Assembly: GCA_016936575.1 (NCBI GenBank)
Contig: JAFGXQ010000128.1
Location: forward strand, 27,690 to 91,689
Direction: 5' to 3'
From: Deltaproteobacteria bacterium
Lineage (GTDB): Bacteria; Myxococcota_A; Polyangia; JAAYKL01
Length of the DNA: 64,000 nucleotides
This document shows positions 57,396 through 64,000 of the stretch, piece after piece. The notes under the pieces are model-generated. The model saw nothing but the letters and a program-made list of their open reading frames with translations, ran no database searches and was not told where the DNA came from. Every line of letters starts with the position of its first letter. Positions within the stretch are counted from its first letter, which is position 1. Position numbers and translations under genes: made by a program.

Positions 57396-58058
57396 ATGAA
57401 CAACAAAATTAAATACCAGCAGATTGAAAAAATTAACGCGCGATACAGTGGCCTCGCCAATGATAATTGCTGTCTCTCCTGTGGACAGGCACTGAACCTG
57501 GCGGAACCCGTAGAAGGAGAAGTCTGCGTCGATCTGGGGAGCGGTCGCGGCACCGACGTGATCCGGATGGCTCAGACGGTCGGTGTCAAGGGATACGCAT
57601 ACGGCATTGACACCTCATCCGGGATGCTGGCAAAAGCACGAAACACGGCGCGAAAAATGGGAATTCAAAATGCAGAGTTTCTGGATTCCACGTTCGAGTC
57701 TCTTCCGCTACGCGATAAATGTGCCGATTTGGTTATTTCAAACTGTTCCATCAATCACGCCTCCGATAAAGAAGCGGTGTGGAAACAAATCTACCGAATA
57801 CTCAAAGGCGGAGGTCGATTCGTAGTGAGCGATATTTATTCAACCGCCCCTGTGCCGGAACAATATCGCAATGACCCTGAAGCGGTTGCAGAATGCTGGG
57901 CCGGCGCAGTCACCAAAGAGGAATACCTGAACACCTTGCAATTGGCGGGATTCTCAAATATTCGAATTCTGGAAGAGAGCGCCCCGTACGATAAAGGTGA
58001 AATACAGGTGTCGAGCTTTACTATTTCAGGAACTCGTCCCGGTTGTTGCTGTGGATAA
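57396..58058 (+). CDS. ArsM-like SAM-dependent methyltransferase
   Basis: 220 residues. A Rossmann SAM-binding core begins VCVDLGSGRGTDV near residue 47; post-I and IV motifs are GIDTSSGM and LVISNCSINH. Cysteines in DNCCLSCGQAL (near 25-29), SNCS and a C-terminal CCCG follow the pattern of arsenite methyltransferase ArsM, whose Cys residues bind As(III). It could methylate arsenic, or, given the next gene, a peptide. First gene of the apparent operon, followed 25 bases later by the small Cys peptide. No arsR, arsB or arsC gene lies nearby. Confidence 0.78.
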   Translation: MNNKIKYQQIEKINARYSGLANDNCCLSCGQALNLAEPVEGEVCVDLGSGRGTDVIRMAQTVGVKGYAYGIDTSSGMLAKARNTARKMGIQNAEFLDSTFESLPLRDKCADLVISNCSINHASDKEAVWKQIYRILKGGGRFVVSDIYSTAPVPEQYRNDPEAVAECWAGAVTKEEYLNTLQLAGFSNIRILEESAPYDKGEIQVSSFTISGTRPGCCCG

Positions 58059-58083
58059 ACAATAAAACGATATGGAGTGAAAA

Positions 58084-58221
58084 ATGAAAAATCTTACAAA
58101 AACGAAACAAATCGATACGCAAAAAACCAATACCCCGAAACAGAGCGATAAAAAGGAAACGAAAGCGACTGCCCAATGTTGTGCGAAAGTGTCTAAAATC
58201 GTGGCCGGCTGTCACGACTGA
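58084..58221 (+). CDS. 45-residue Cys-containing peptide, candidate modified-peptide precursor
   Basis: A short frame translated from GGAGTGAAAA-ATG (GGAG seven bases before the start), between the methyltransferase and the radical SAM enzyme and in the same direction. The first 30 residues are Lys/Thr/Gln-rich, leader-like and without Cys. The last 15 are the core-like QCCAKVSKIVAGCHD with three Cys. No hydrophobic segment or signal peptide. The leader/core shape next to a SPASM enzyme is what ribosomally made, radical-modified peptides look like. I do not recognise the peptide family. A CGTCTGC/GCGGACG hairpin (58234-58253) follows the stop and could partly uncouple it from the next gene. 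Confidence 0.7.
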   Translation: MKNLTKTKQIDTQKTNTPKQSDKKETKATAQCCAKVSKIVAGCHD

Positions 58222-58371
58222 GGGCGCCCGACACGTCTGCATCGAAGCGGACGCTTCACCTGCGCGCGATGGTCTATGATGCGCCAGTAGTCGTTTACTC
58301 AAAACAGTACATTTCACGCGTCAGCATTCGTTCTAAATTTATCGACACCATGTCCACAGTTTTGATCTCCT

Positions 58372-59721
58372 ATGCCTGAAAGAAACGGTAATATGCTCAA
58401 AAAATCCAAATACAACATTCTTCTGCCGCTGAAAAACAGCGAAAAAAAAATGATTGCAAACTCGTTATACGGTACAGCCGATATTCTCGATACCGACGAA
58501 ATAACCGCCTACCGGGAAAATCGTTTCGACACGCCGATATGGATGGAACGGGGGTATGCCGTTGACCCCGAATCGGAACAGCAGGAGTTTCAACGTCAAT
58601 ATATGAATTTTCTCGATGAACGCGACAGCGACGAAATTCAGCTGTTTTTTGTTCCCACATATGCCTGCAACTTCGGATGCGAGTACTGCTACCAATATGA
58701 GTACACACCCAGCAAAATTGAAACGACGACAAGTGTCGTCGATGCGTTCTTCGCATATGTCGAAAAAGAATTCGCCGGAAAACGAAAATATTGCACGTTG
58801 TTCGGGGGAGAACCGCTGTTGCCGTCGGACGCCCATCAGCGAGTTATCGCATATTTTCTAACTGAAGCCGACAAAAGAAATTTGGAAACCGCCATCGTCA
58901 CAAACGGATATCACCTTTCCGCTTACTTACCCGTCCTTCAAAACGCGCGCATTCGCGAGATACAGGTCACCCTTGACGGCATGCGTGACATCCATAACCG
59001 ACGCCGTCCACTGAAAAACGGCAGCGGAACATTTGATGAGATTGTCGCGGGCATAGACCAGTTGCTGGAGGCCAATATCTCGGTGAATCTTCGAATGGTT
59101 GTCGATCGTTCCAATATAAATGATCTTCCCAAACTCGCTCAATTCGCAATCGATAAAGGCTGGACATCTTCATCTCTGTTTAAAACGCAGCTCGGCCGCA
59201 ACTATGAACTTCACAGTTGCCAGAAAAATTCGGAAGCGCTTTACAGCAGGGTCCAGATGTACGCCGACCTTGCGGATCTCATCGATACATACCCACATAT
59301 TCTTCAATTTCATAAACCTTCATTTCATTTCGTGAAGGCGCTGCACGAAAATGGAGAATTACCGGCTGCGTTATTCGATTCATGTCCGGGGTGCAAAACC
59401 GAATGGGCGTTTGATTATCAGGGAAAAATATTTTCCTGTACCGCCACAGTGGGAAAAGCAGACGAGCAACTGGGCACGTTCTACCCCACTGTATCTAAGC
59501 AGGAAGAAACGATTCTGGAGTGGCAGGACCGCGATATTCTGGCCATCGACAAATGCAGGGAGTGTCACCTGGCACTGGTCTGCGGCGGCGGTTGCGGATC
59601 TTTGGCCAAAAACAGCAATGGTGCATTGCACACCCCCGATTGTCGTCCGGTACAGGAAATCGCGGAAATCGGCGCAGGGGCATATTTTTCAGATAATACA
59701 CAGCCAGTGGAAAAAAAATAA
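58372..59721 (+). CDS. Radical SAM/SPASM peptide maturase-like enzyme
   Basis: 449 residues. The N-terminal 85 residues (SKYNILLPLKNSEKKMIANS) resemble the peptide-recognition part of other maturases. The radical SAM motif CNFGCEYCY has Cys at 99, 103 and 106, followed by LFGGEPLL. The C-terminal SPASM domain binds auxiliary [4Fe-4S] clusters: CPGC, GKIFSC, Cys395-x2-Cys398-x5-Cys404-x3-Cys408 and Cys424. SPASM enzymes make thioether, C-C or other bonds in small peptides. The neighbouring 45-residue peptide is the obvious substrate. Start at 58372 or at the ATG of 58393 (MLKKSKYN); neither has a good ribosome-binding site. Confidence 0.9.
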   Translation: MPERNGNMLKKSKYNILLPLKNSEKKMIANSLYGTADILDTDEITAYRENRFDTPIWMERGYAVDPESEQQEFQRQYMNFLDERDSDEIQLFFVPTYACNFGCEYCYQYEYTPSKIETTTSVVDAFFAYVEKEFAGKRKYCTLFGGEPLLPSDAHQRVIAYFLTEADKRNLETAIVTNGYHLSAYLPVLQNARIREIQVTLDGMRDIHNRRRPLKNGSGTFDEIVAGIDQLLEANISVNLRMVVDRSNINDLPKLAQFAIDKGWTSSSLFKTQLGRNYELHSCQKNSEALYSRVQMYADLADLIDTYPHILQFHKPSFHFVKALHENGELPAALFDSCPGCKTEWAFDYQGKIFSCTATVGKADEQLGTFYPTVSKQEETILEWQDRDILAIDKCRECHLALVCGGGCGSLAKNSNGALHTPDCRPVQEIAEIGAGAYFSDNTQPVEKK

Positions 59722-59751
59722 CGAACACCTGATTATAAGCGGGAGAAACCA

Positions 59752-61041
59752 ATGGAACACAACATTAGTTACATCACACATGAACAATGGGATAAAGAAG
59801 TGCTTCAGTCAGAAAGGGGCGTTGTCGTTGATTTTTATTCCAGCGACTGCCCTCCCTGTGAGGCACTCGCTGCCAAATATGAATCTCTGGCAGCCATTTA
59901 CGACGGCGAGGTGAAATTTATTAAGATCTTCCGTCAGGAAAACCGGGATCTGGCAGAATCTCTGGGTGTAAAGGGGTCTCCCACGGTGTTGTTTTTTAAA
60001 AATGGGAAACAAGTGGGTCCCGCGTATAGCGGAGGTATTCGCCGTGCCGATCTGGAGCAGAGCATTCATTCTCTGATGGCGCCGGAAACCGCCGCGAAAC
60101 TGAAAGCACGGGAAGAAAAATTTACGACTGAGTATGATATCTTGATTATCGGTGCGGGACCGGCGGGACTGACCGCCGCCATTTATGCCGCTCAGGCAAA
60201 AATGAAAACAATCCTGGTAGATAAGGGAATGCCCGGAGGAAACGTGAGCATCACGCACCAGGTTTCCAATTATCCCGGATTTGTTGCGCCCCAGCCCGGA
60301 TTCATGTTGTCCCACTACATGGCTGAACAAGCCAAAGAAGCCGGGGCGGAATTCCGTCAGGCAGTGGACATTACCTCCGTTGATCTGAAAAAAAAGGAAC
60401 TGATTGTGGATGGACTGGAAACCATCCGGGCCAAAAAAATTATTCTCGCAACGGGGAGTTCTCCTCGCCCGCTGGGAATTCCCGGCGAAATTGAATACAA
60501 AGGAAAAGGTGTTTCCTATTGTGCCACCTGCGACGCGAAGTATTACGAGGGGAAACACGTAATCATCATTGGTGGCGGAAACACAGCGATAGAAGAAGCC
60601 CTGTTCATAGACAAATTTGCTGGGAAAATTACTGTCATTCACCAATTTGACAAGCTCCAAGCCAACAAAACATCCGCAGAAAAAGCAATGGCCAACCCCA
60701 ACATCGAATTCGTTTTTGAGCATGAGCCTCGCGCATTTATCGCCGACAACGGAACGGTCAACAAAGTTGAGGTCGAAAATCTGAAAACCGGCGAACGTAG
60801 CTACATCTCCGGCGACGGCGTATTTGTATTTGTGGGCATGTTGCCGAACCTCGATCTGTTTGATGAATCATTCGAACTGGACGAATGGGGATACCTGCAG
60901 GTGGATGAATCGATGCACACCAACATTCCCGATGTTTTTGCTGCGGGCGATATCATTCATAAGCAATATCGTCAGATTACCACCGCTGTCGCAGACGGCA
61001 CCATCGCAGCCATTGCCGCCGCTCGCGAACTCGAAGAATAA
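59752..61041 (+). CDS. Thioredoxin-thioredoxin reductase fusion (Trx at N-terminus)
   Basis: 429 residues. Residues 1-110 are a thioredoxin domain with CPPC at 33-36 and cis-Pro loop SPTVLFF. From 125 to the end is a low-molecular-weight thioredoxin reductase: FAD site IIGAGPAGLTAA, redox site CATC at 257-260, NAD(P)H site GGGNTAIEEAL and GDIIHKQYRQ. One polypeptide can thus take electrons from NADPH to a dithiol. It begins 30 bases after the radical SAM gene with GGGAGA upstream, and probably supplies reducing power to that system. The Trx-first order is reverse to the known mycobacterial fusion. Confidence 0.92.
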   Translation: MEHNISYITHEQWDKEVLQSERGVVVDFYSSDCPPCEALAAKYESLAAIYDGEVKFIKIFRQENRDLAESLGVKGSPTVLFFKNGKQVGPAYSGGIRRADLEQSIHSLMAPETAAKLKAREEKFTTEYDILIIGAGPAGLTAAIYAAQAKMKTILVDKGMPGGNVSITHQVSNYPGFVAPQPGFMLSHYMAEQAKEAGAEFRQAVDITSVDLKKKELIVDGLETIRAKKIILATGSSPRPLGIPGEIEYKGKGVSYCATCDAKYYEGKHVIIIGGGNTAIEEALFIDKFAGKITVIHQFDKLQANKTSAEKAMANPNIEFVFEHEPRAFIADNGTVNKVEVENLKTGERSYISGDGVFVFVGMLPNLDLFDESFELDEWGYLQVDESMHTNIPDVFAAGDIIHKQYRQITTAVADGTIAAIAAARELEE

Positions 61042-61132
61042 AAATTCGCTTTCTCAGTCGACATTCCCGCTTGCTGCAGGTACAATTTGCACCAATTTCG
61101 TTTGAGACGTGACGTTTGTAAGGAGAAAGAGA

Positions 61133-61690
61133 ATGATCGACGAAGTTTACAGCACAATGAAAGAATCTGTGGAAAAATCAAAAGATGCGCTTAAAAATTC
61201 TTTGTCGCGCGTCCGCACCGGCCGCGCCAACCCAGCCATTCTCGACGCTGTTCGAGTAGATTACTACGGTGCCAAAACGCCGCTGAATCAGCTGGCCACC
61301 ATTTCCACACCCGAGCCGCGCATGATCGTTATCAAGCCATTTGACCGCACAATCGTCGGTGAAATTGAAAAAGCGATACAATCTGCAGATTTGGGACTGA
61401 ACCCCAGCTCCGACGCAGAGCTAATTCGTCTTCCGGTTCCGCCGCTCACCGATGAGCGACGCAAGGACCTGGTAAAAATGGTAAAGAAATCCGGCGAAGA
61501 GTCAAAAATTGCCATACGAAATCACCGACGCGACTGCAATTCCCTGTTGAAGGATTTGGAAACATCAGGTGACGCACCGAAAGACGATGTTGCCAAAGCA
61601 CTTAAAAAAATTCAAGACATGACCGATGCGGGAATTGCTGATGTGGACAACATCATCGACGCGAAAGAAAAAGAAATTTCAGAAATTTAA
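61133..61690 (+). CDS. frr: Ribosome recycling factor
   Basis: 185 residues, exact family length, from the ATG at 61133, preceded by AAGGAG at eight bases. Motifs [17 protein letters not shown] and [18 protein letters not shown] are characteristic. With EF-G it splits the post-termination ribosome. Unlike many genomes it is not next to pyrH or tsf here. Its stop overlaps the stop of the convergent chemoreceptor gene in TTAA. Confidence 0.96.
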   Translation: MIDEVYSTMKESVEKSKDALKNSLSRVRTGRANPAILDAVRVDYYGAKTPLNQLATISTPEPRMIVIKPFDRTIVGEIEKAIQSADLGLNPSSDAELIRLPVPPLTDERRKDLVKMVKKSGEESKIAIRNHRRDCNSLLKDLETSGDAPKDDVAKALKKIQDMTDAGIADVDNIIDAKEKEISEI

Positions 61691-63981
61691 AATTCTGCAA
61701 AATCCGGGTCGTCATCCATCGGCATTATTTCTGCGGGCGTCGCCTGAATGTGGTTGGCGCCGGCTGCTCTTCTCTGTTTCGCTGGATGTCTATCGTACAC
61801 CGTTGCCGACGTGATTGACGGACGACGACCTCGCGCATCCCCCAGGTGGAACTTACCGACCATCGCTGCAAGCTCCTGCGCCTGACCGGCCAATTCTTCG
61901 GCCGCGCTCGATGACTCCTCAGAATTCGCCGCAGCCCGTTGAGTGGCTTGATCCATCTCAACCATCGCTTTATTCACCTGCTCAATTCCACGCGACTGCT
62001 CTTCACTGGCAACGTTGATTTCCGACACAATATCGGTAACTTTGCTCACTGCCGACGCCATCTCACGCAGGTTGGCATTTACATCTGAGGAGATCTGTTC
62101 GCCGCTCTCGGCCAGAGAGACCGACTCTTTGATGAGCCTTTCCGTATTCTGTGCAGCGTCCTTGGCCCGTCCGGCCAGGTTTCGCACTTCTTCGGCCACT
62201 ACAGCAAATCCTCGACCGGCGTCACCCGCCCGAGCGGCTTCCACGGCCGCATTCAACGCAAGCAGATTGGTCTGGAAGGCAATATCATTTATATCTTTGA
62301 TAATTTCTGCAGTTCGCTCAGCTGCGGTCTTGATTTTTCCCATCGCCTCCAGCATGCGCTCCATCTCGGCGGTCCCTTTCTCAGCAGACTCCTGAGTCGA
62401 CATGGAAAGTGTTTTCGCTTGCCGCGTGTTGTCGGCATTCTGCTTGGTCATGCTGCTCATCTCTTCCATGCTGGAAGTGGTTTCCTCCAACGAACTCGCC
62501 TGCTCCGATGCACCCTCTGCCACCTGTTGTGAACTGGTGGAAATCTGCTGTGCCGCGCTGTTCACCTGATTTACCGCCTCTCTAACCTGCATAATTGATT
62601 CCTGCAACGCACTGCCGGTCTGATTCAACGAATTTTTTATTTTTGCATGGTCGCCCTGGTAGTTTCCCCGCACCCGGGCGGTCAAATCATAGTTCGATAA
62701 TTTTTCAAGAACCTGCGCCGCTTCAGTAATCGGTTCAATCACCGCATCCAATGTGCTGTTCAATCCGCTCACAATCCGTTTGTAGTTTCCATCGAACTTG
62801 CTCTCGTCCACACGGGTATCCAGGCGGCCCGCGATGGCTGCTTCCGCCAGTTCCATCACGTTGTCGGTAACGGCATACTCCTTTGAAATATCAACCACAT
62901 ACTCCAGCCCGCCGATTACATTGCCCGTATTATCGATAATCGCCGCGCCGCTATAACGGATGGGCAAATCACCGGAAGGAAGCTTCGCAATGGTGTCGCT
63001 GGTACTTACCACCCCCGACTGCATCGCCTTTTTCACCTGACAATCGGGTGTATTACAATGTCCGGTATTAAACAGACTGAAACATTTTTCACCCTTACAT
63101 TGCTCCGGTGTTCTTCCCACTGCGCCTGCACCGGCCGGATTCATAAACGTAACATTCATGTCTTTATCTACGACCATCACCGGCGTTGGAATTCGATTGA
63201 GGTAATCCACTTTCAACGTGGCATCGTCGATTGCCTTCTTGGTTTGGGTAATGTCTGTAACATATTCAATTGCGCCGATAATATTGCCACTATCATCTTT
63301 AACCGGCGCGCCGGTATAACTAATAGGCATATTCAAACCGCGAGGATCGACGACCGTCTCCCCGGCAAACGTACCATTGCGATCCATTGCCTGCTTACAG
63401 CGACACTCGGGAGTATTACAGTGCGGAGTATTAAACAGTTCGTAGCATTTTCTTCCCACAGCCTGTTCTGAAGTCATTCCCAACAATGAGGCGCCGCTTT
63501 GATTCAGAAATTGTACATTGTAATCCCGATCAATCTGCATAATAGGTGTCGGCAACAGATGAAGTACCTCATTTTTATTTTGCTCACCATGGCCTGTCTG
63601 GGTTGTCAATGTCGCAATCGCGCCGACAACACGGCCGTTTTCGTCCTTCACTGGTGTCGCACTGAACTCGACTGTCTGCTCGGAGCGGGTTCGATTATTC
63701 TTCACCAAAAACGCGCTCTCCTGCTCTTCCTGTTCATACCGAAGCGCCGTATCAATCGGTAATGTAGACTTATCAGCGGAGAACCCCTGCCACGACTTCT
63801 GCCCCACCACTTCCGACGCGCGAATCCCTGTTAATTCTTCCATTTTCGGATTCCACGACACAATTCTGGAAGACTCATCCACACCAAAAGATGCAACCGG
63901 TAAAAACTGAAGGTCCTTCAGTCTTTCCGCCAAAGAAACGGGTTTCTGTTCTTCATTTTTTTTCTTGTTAAAAAAACTCAT
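61687..63981 (-). CDS. Soluble methyl-accepting chemotaxis protein with PAS domains
   Basis: 764 residues with no membrane helix. Residues 25-375 contain three PAS domains; the second and third have a Cys cluster ([32 protein letters not shown]), which may bind a metal, haem or iron-sulfur cofactor. HAMP-like linkers follow at about 385-470. The signalling hairpin is complete, with tip [20 protein letters not shown] and [15 protein letters not shown]. There is no C-terminal NWETF tether. It is expected to report a cytoplasmic redox or gas signal to a CheA; no other chemotaxis gene is in the window. Confidence 0.92.
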   Translation of the reverse strand: MSFFNKKKNEEQKPVSLAERLKDLQFLPVASFGVDESSRIVSWNPKMEELTGIRASEVVGQKSWQGFSADKSTLPIDTALRYEQEEQESAFLVKNNRTRSEQTVEFSATPVKDENGRVVGAIATLTTQTGHGEQNKNEVLHLLPTPIMQIDRDYNVQFLNQSGASLLGMTSEQAVGRKCYELFNTPHCNTPECRCKQAMDRNGTFAGETVVDPRGLNMPISYTGAPVKDDSGNIIGAIEYVTDITQTKKAIDDATLKVDYLNRIPTPVMVVDKDMNVTFMNPAGAGAVGRTPEQCKGEKCFSLFNTGHCNTPDCQVKKAMQSGVVSTSDTIAKLPSGDLPIRYSGAAIIDNTGNVIGGLEYVVDISKEYAVTDNVMELAEAAIAGRLDTRVDESKFDGNYKRIVSGLNSTLDAVIEPITEAAQVLEKLSNYDLTARVRGNYQGDHAKIKNSLNQTGSALQESIMQVREAVNQVNSAAQQISTSSQQVAEGASEQASSLEETTSSMEEMSSMTKQNADNTRQAKTLSMSTQESAEKGTAEMERMLEAMGKIKTAAERTAEIIKDINDIAFQTNLLALNAAVEAARAGDAGRGFAVVAEEVRNLAGRAKDAAQNTERLIKESVSLAESGEQISSDVNANLREMASAVSKVTDIVSEINVASEEQSRGIEQVNKAMVEMDQATQRAAANSEESSSAAEELAGQAQELAAMVGKFHLGDARGRRPSITSATVYDRHPAKQRRAAGANHIQATPAEIMPMDDDPDFAEF

Positions 63982-64000
63982 GGTTCCCCCACCTATGCTA

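Noticed and set aside
58234..58253. Hairpin as terminator after the Cys peptide
   Set aside because: The stem CGTCTGC/GCGGACG has one wobble pair and no T-run, so it is not called a terminator; it could still act as a processing or attenuation site.
59809..60723. 304-residue minus-strand frame
   Set aside because: Shadow of the Trx-TrxR fusion, whose catalytic motifs are all intact on the plus strand.

Overview
The window reads as chromosomal DNA of a Gram-negative, probably anaerobic or facultative bacterium of deltaproteobacterial or Myxococcota type. The outer membrane is shown by a TamB/Omp85 pair, a DUF5916-type barrel protein and about ten predicted lipoproteins. An anaerobic lifestyle is suggested by a hybrid cluster protein with the CX2CX8CX5C [4Fe-4S] signature and by a dicluster ferredoxin. 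The lineage guess rests on secreted proteins with Asp-Ser-Gly-Asp linkers and a Cys-Asn-x-Gly-x-Asp-Asp motif that I associate with myxobacterial secretomes. It is an inference, not a database result. No rRNA, tRNA, CRISPR array, insertion sequence or phage gene was found.

Layout. (1) 0.1-3.8 kb: cinA-thpR-recA and a TPR gene on the plus strand, then a citrate synthase. (2) 17.2-5.5 kb, minus strand: one long tightly packed operon, cyclophilin-fold protein - SMUG1-type uracil-DNA glycosylase - recC - recB - recD - small-molecule kinase - inositol-monophosphatase-family enzyme. (3) 17.3-21.1 kb: redox and nitrosative-stress block with a DUF3820 protein, dicluster ferredoxin, hcp, an Rrf2 regulator with three cysteines (NsrR-like) and thioredoxin. 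(4) 21.1-35.4 kb: secretome block with an expansin-like lipoprotein, two sulfatase-fold lipoproteins (one fused to TPRs, one to MORN repeats), Asp-rich lipoproteins including one with an LDL-receptor class A module, a parallel beta-helix lipoprotein and a DUF5916 barrel. (5) 35.6-42.9 kb: tamB and a very large Omp85 protein. (6) 43.3-48.3 kb: GH5 glycosidase, TPR protein and two adjacent fibro-slime-domain lipoproteins. (7) 48.5-57.2 kb: hybrid histidine kinase, membrane zinc protease, metallo-beta-lactamase-fold lipoprotein, YqhD-like alcohol dehydrogenase, degenerate rhodanese plus DoxX/MauE protein, YD-repeat lipoprotein and glycerate kinase. (8) 57.3-61.0 kb: the most novel part, an apparent operon of an ArsM-like methyltransferase, a 45-residue Cys-containing peptide, a radical SAM/SPASM enzyme and an N-terminal-thioredoxin/thioredoxin-reductase fusion. 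(9) frr and a soluble PAS-PAS chemoreceptor at the right edge.

How it fits together. Regions 4 and 6 suggest an organism that attaches to and loosens plant or algal polysaccharide with lipid-anchored proteins carrying acidic linkers. Region 3 suits nitric oxide or hydroxylamine detoxification under an Fe-S regulator, with paired palindromes in front of hcp. Region 8 looks like a peptide-modification (RiPP) or peptide-arsenic/thiol system: a precursor-like peptide, a SPASM maturase, a methyltransferase and a dedicated dithiol reductant.
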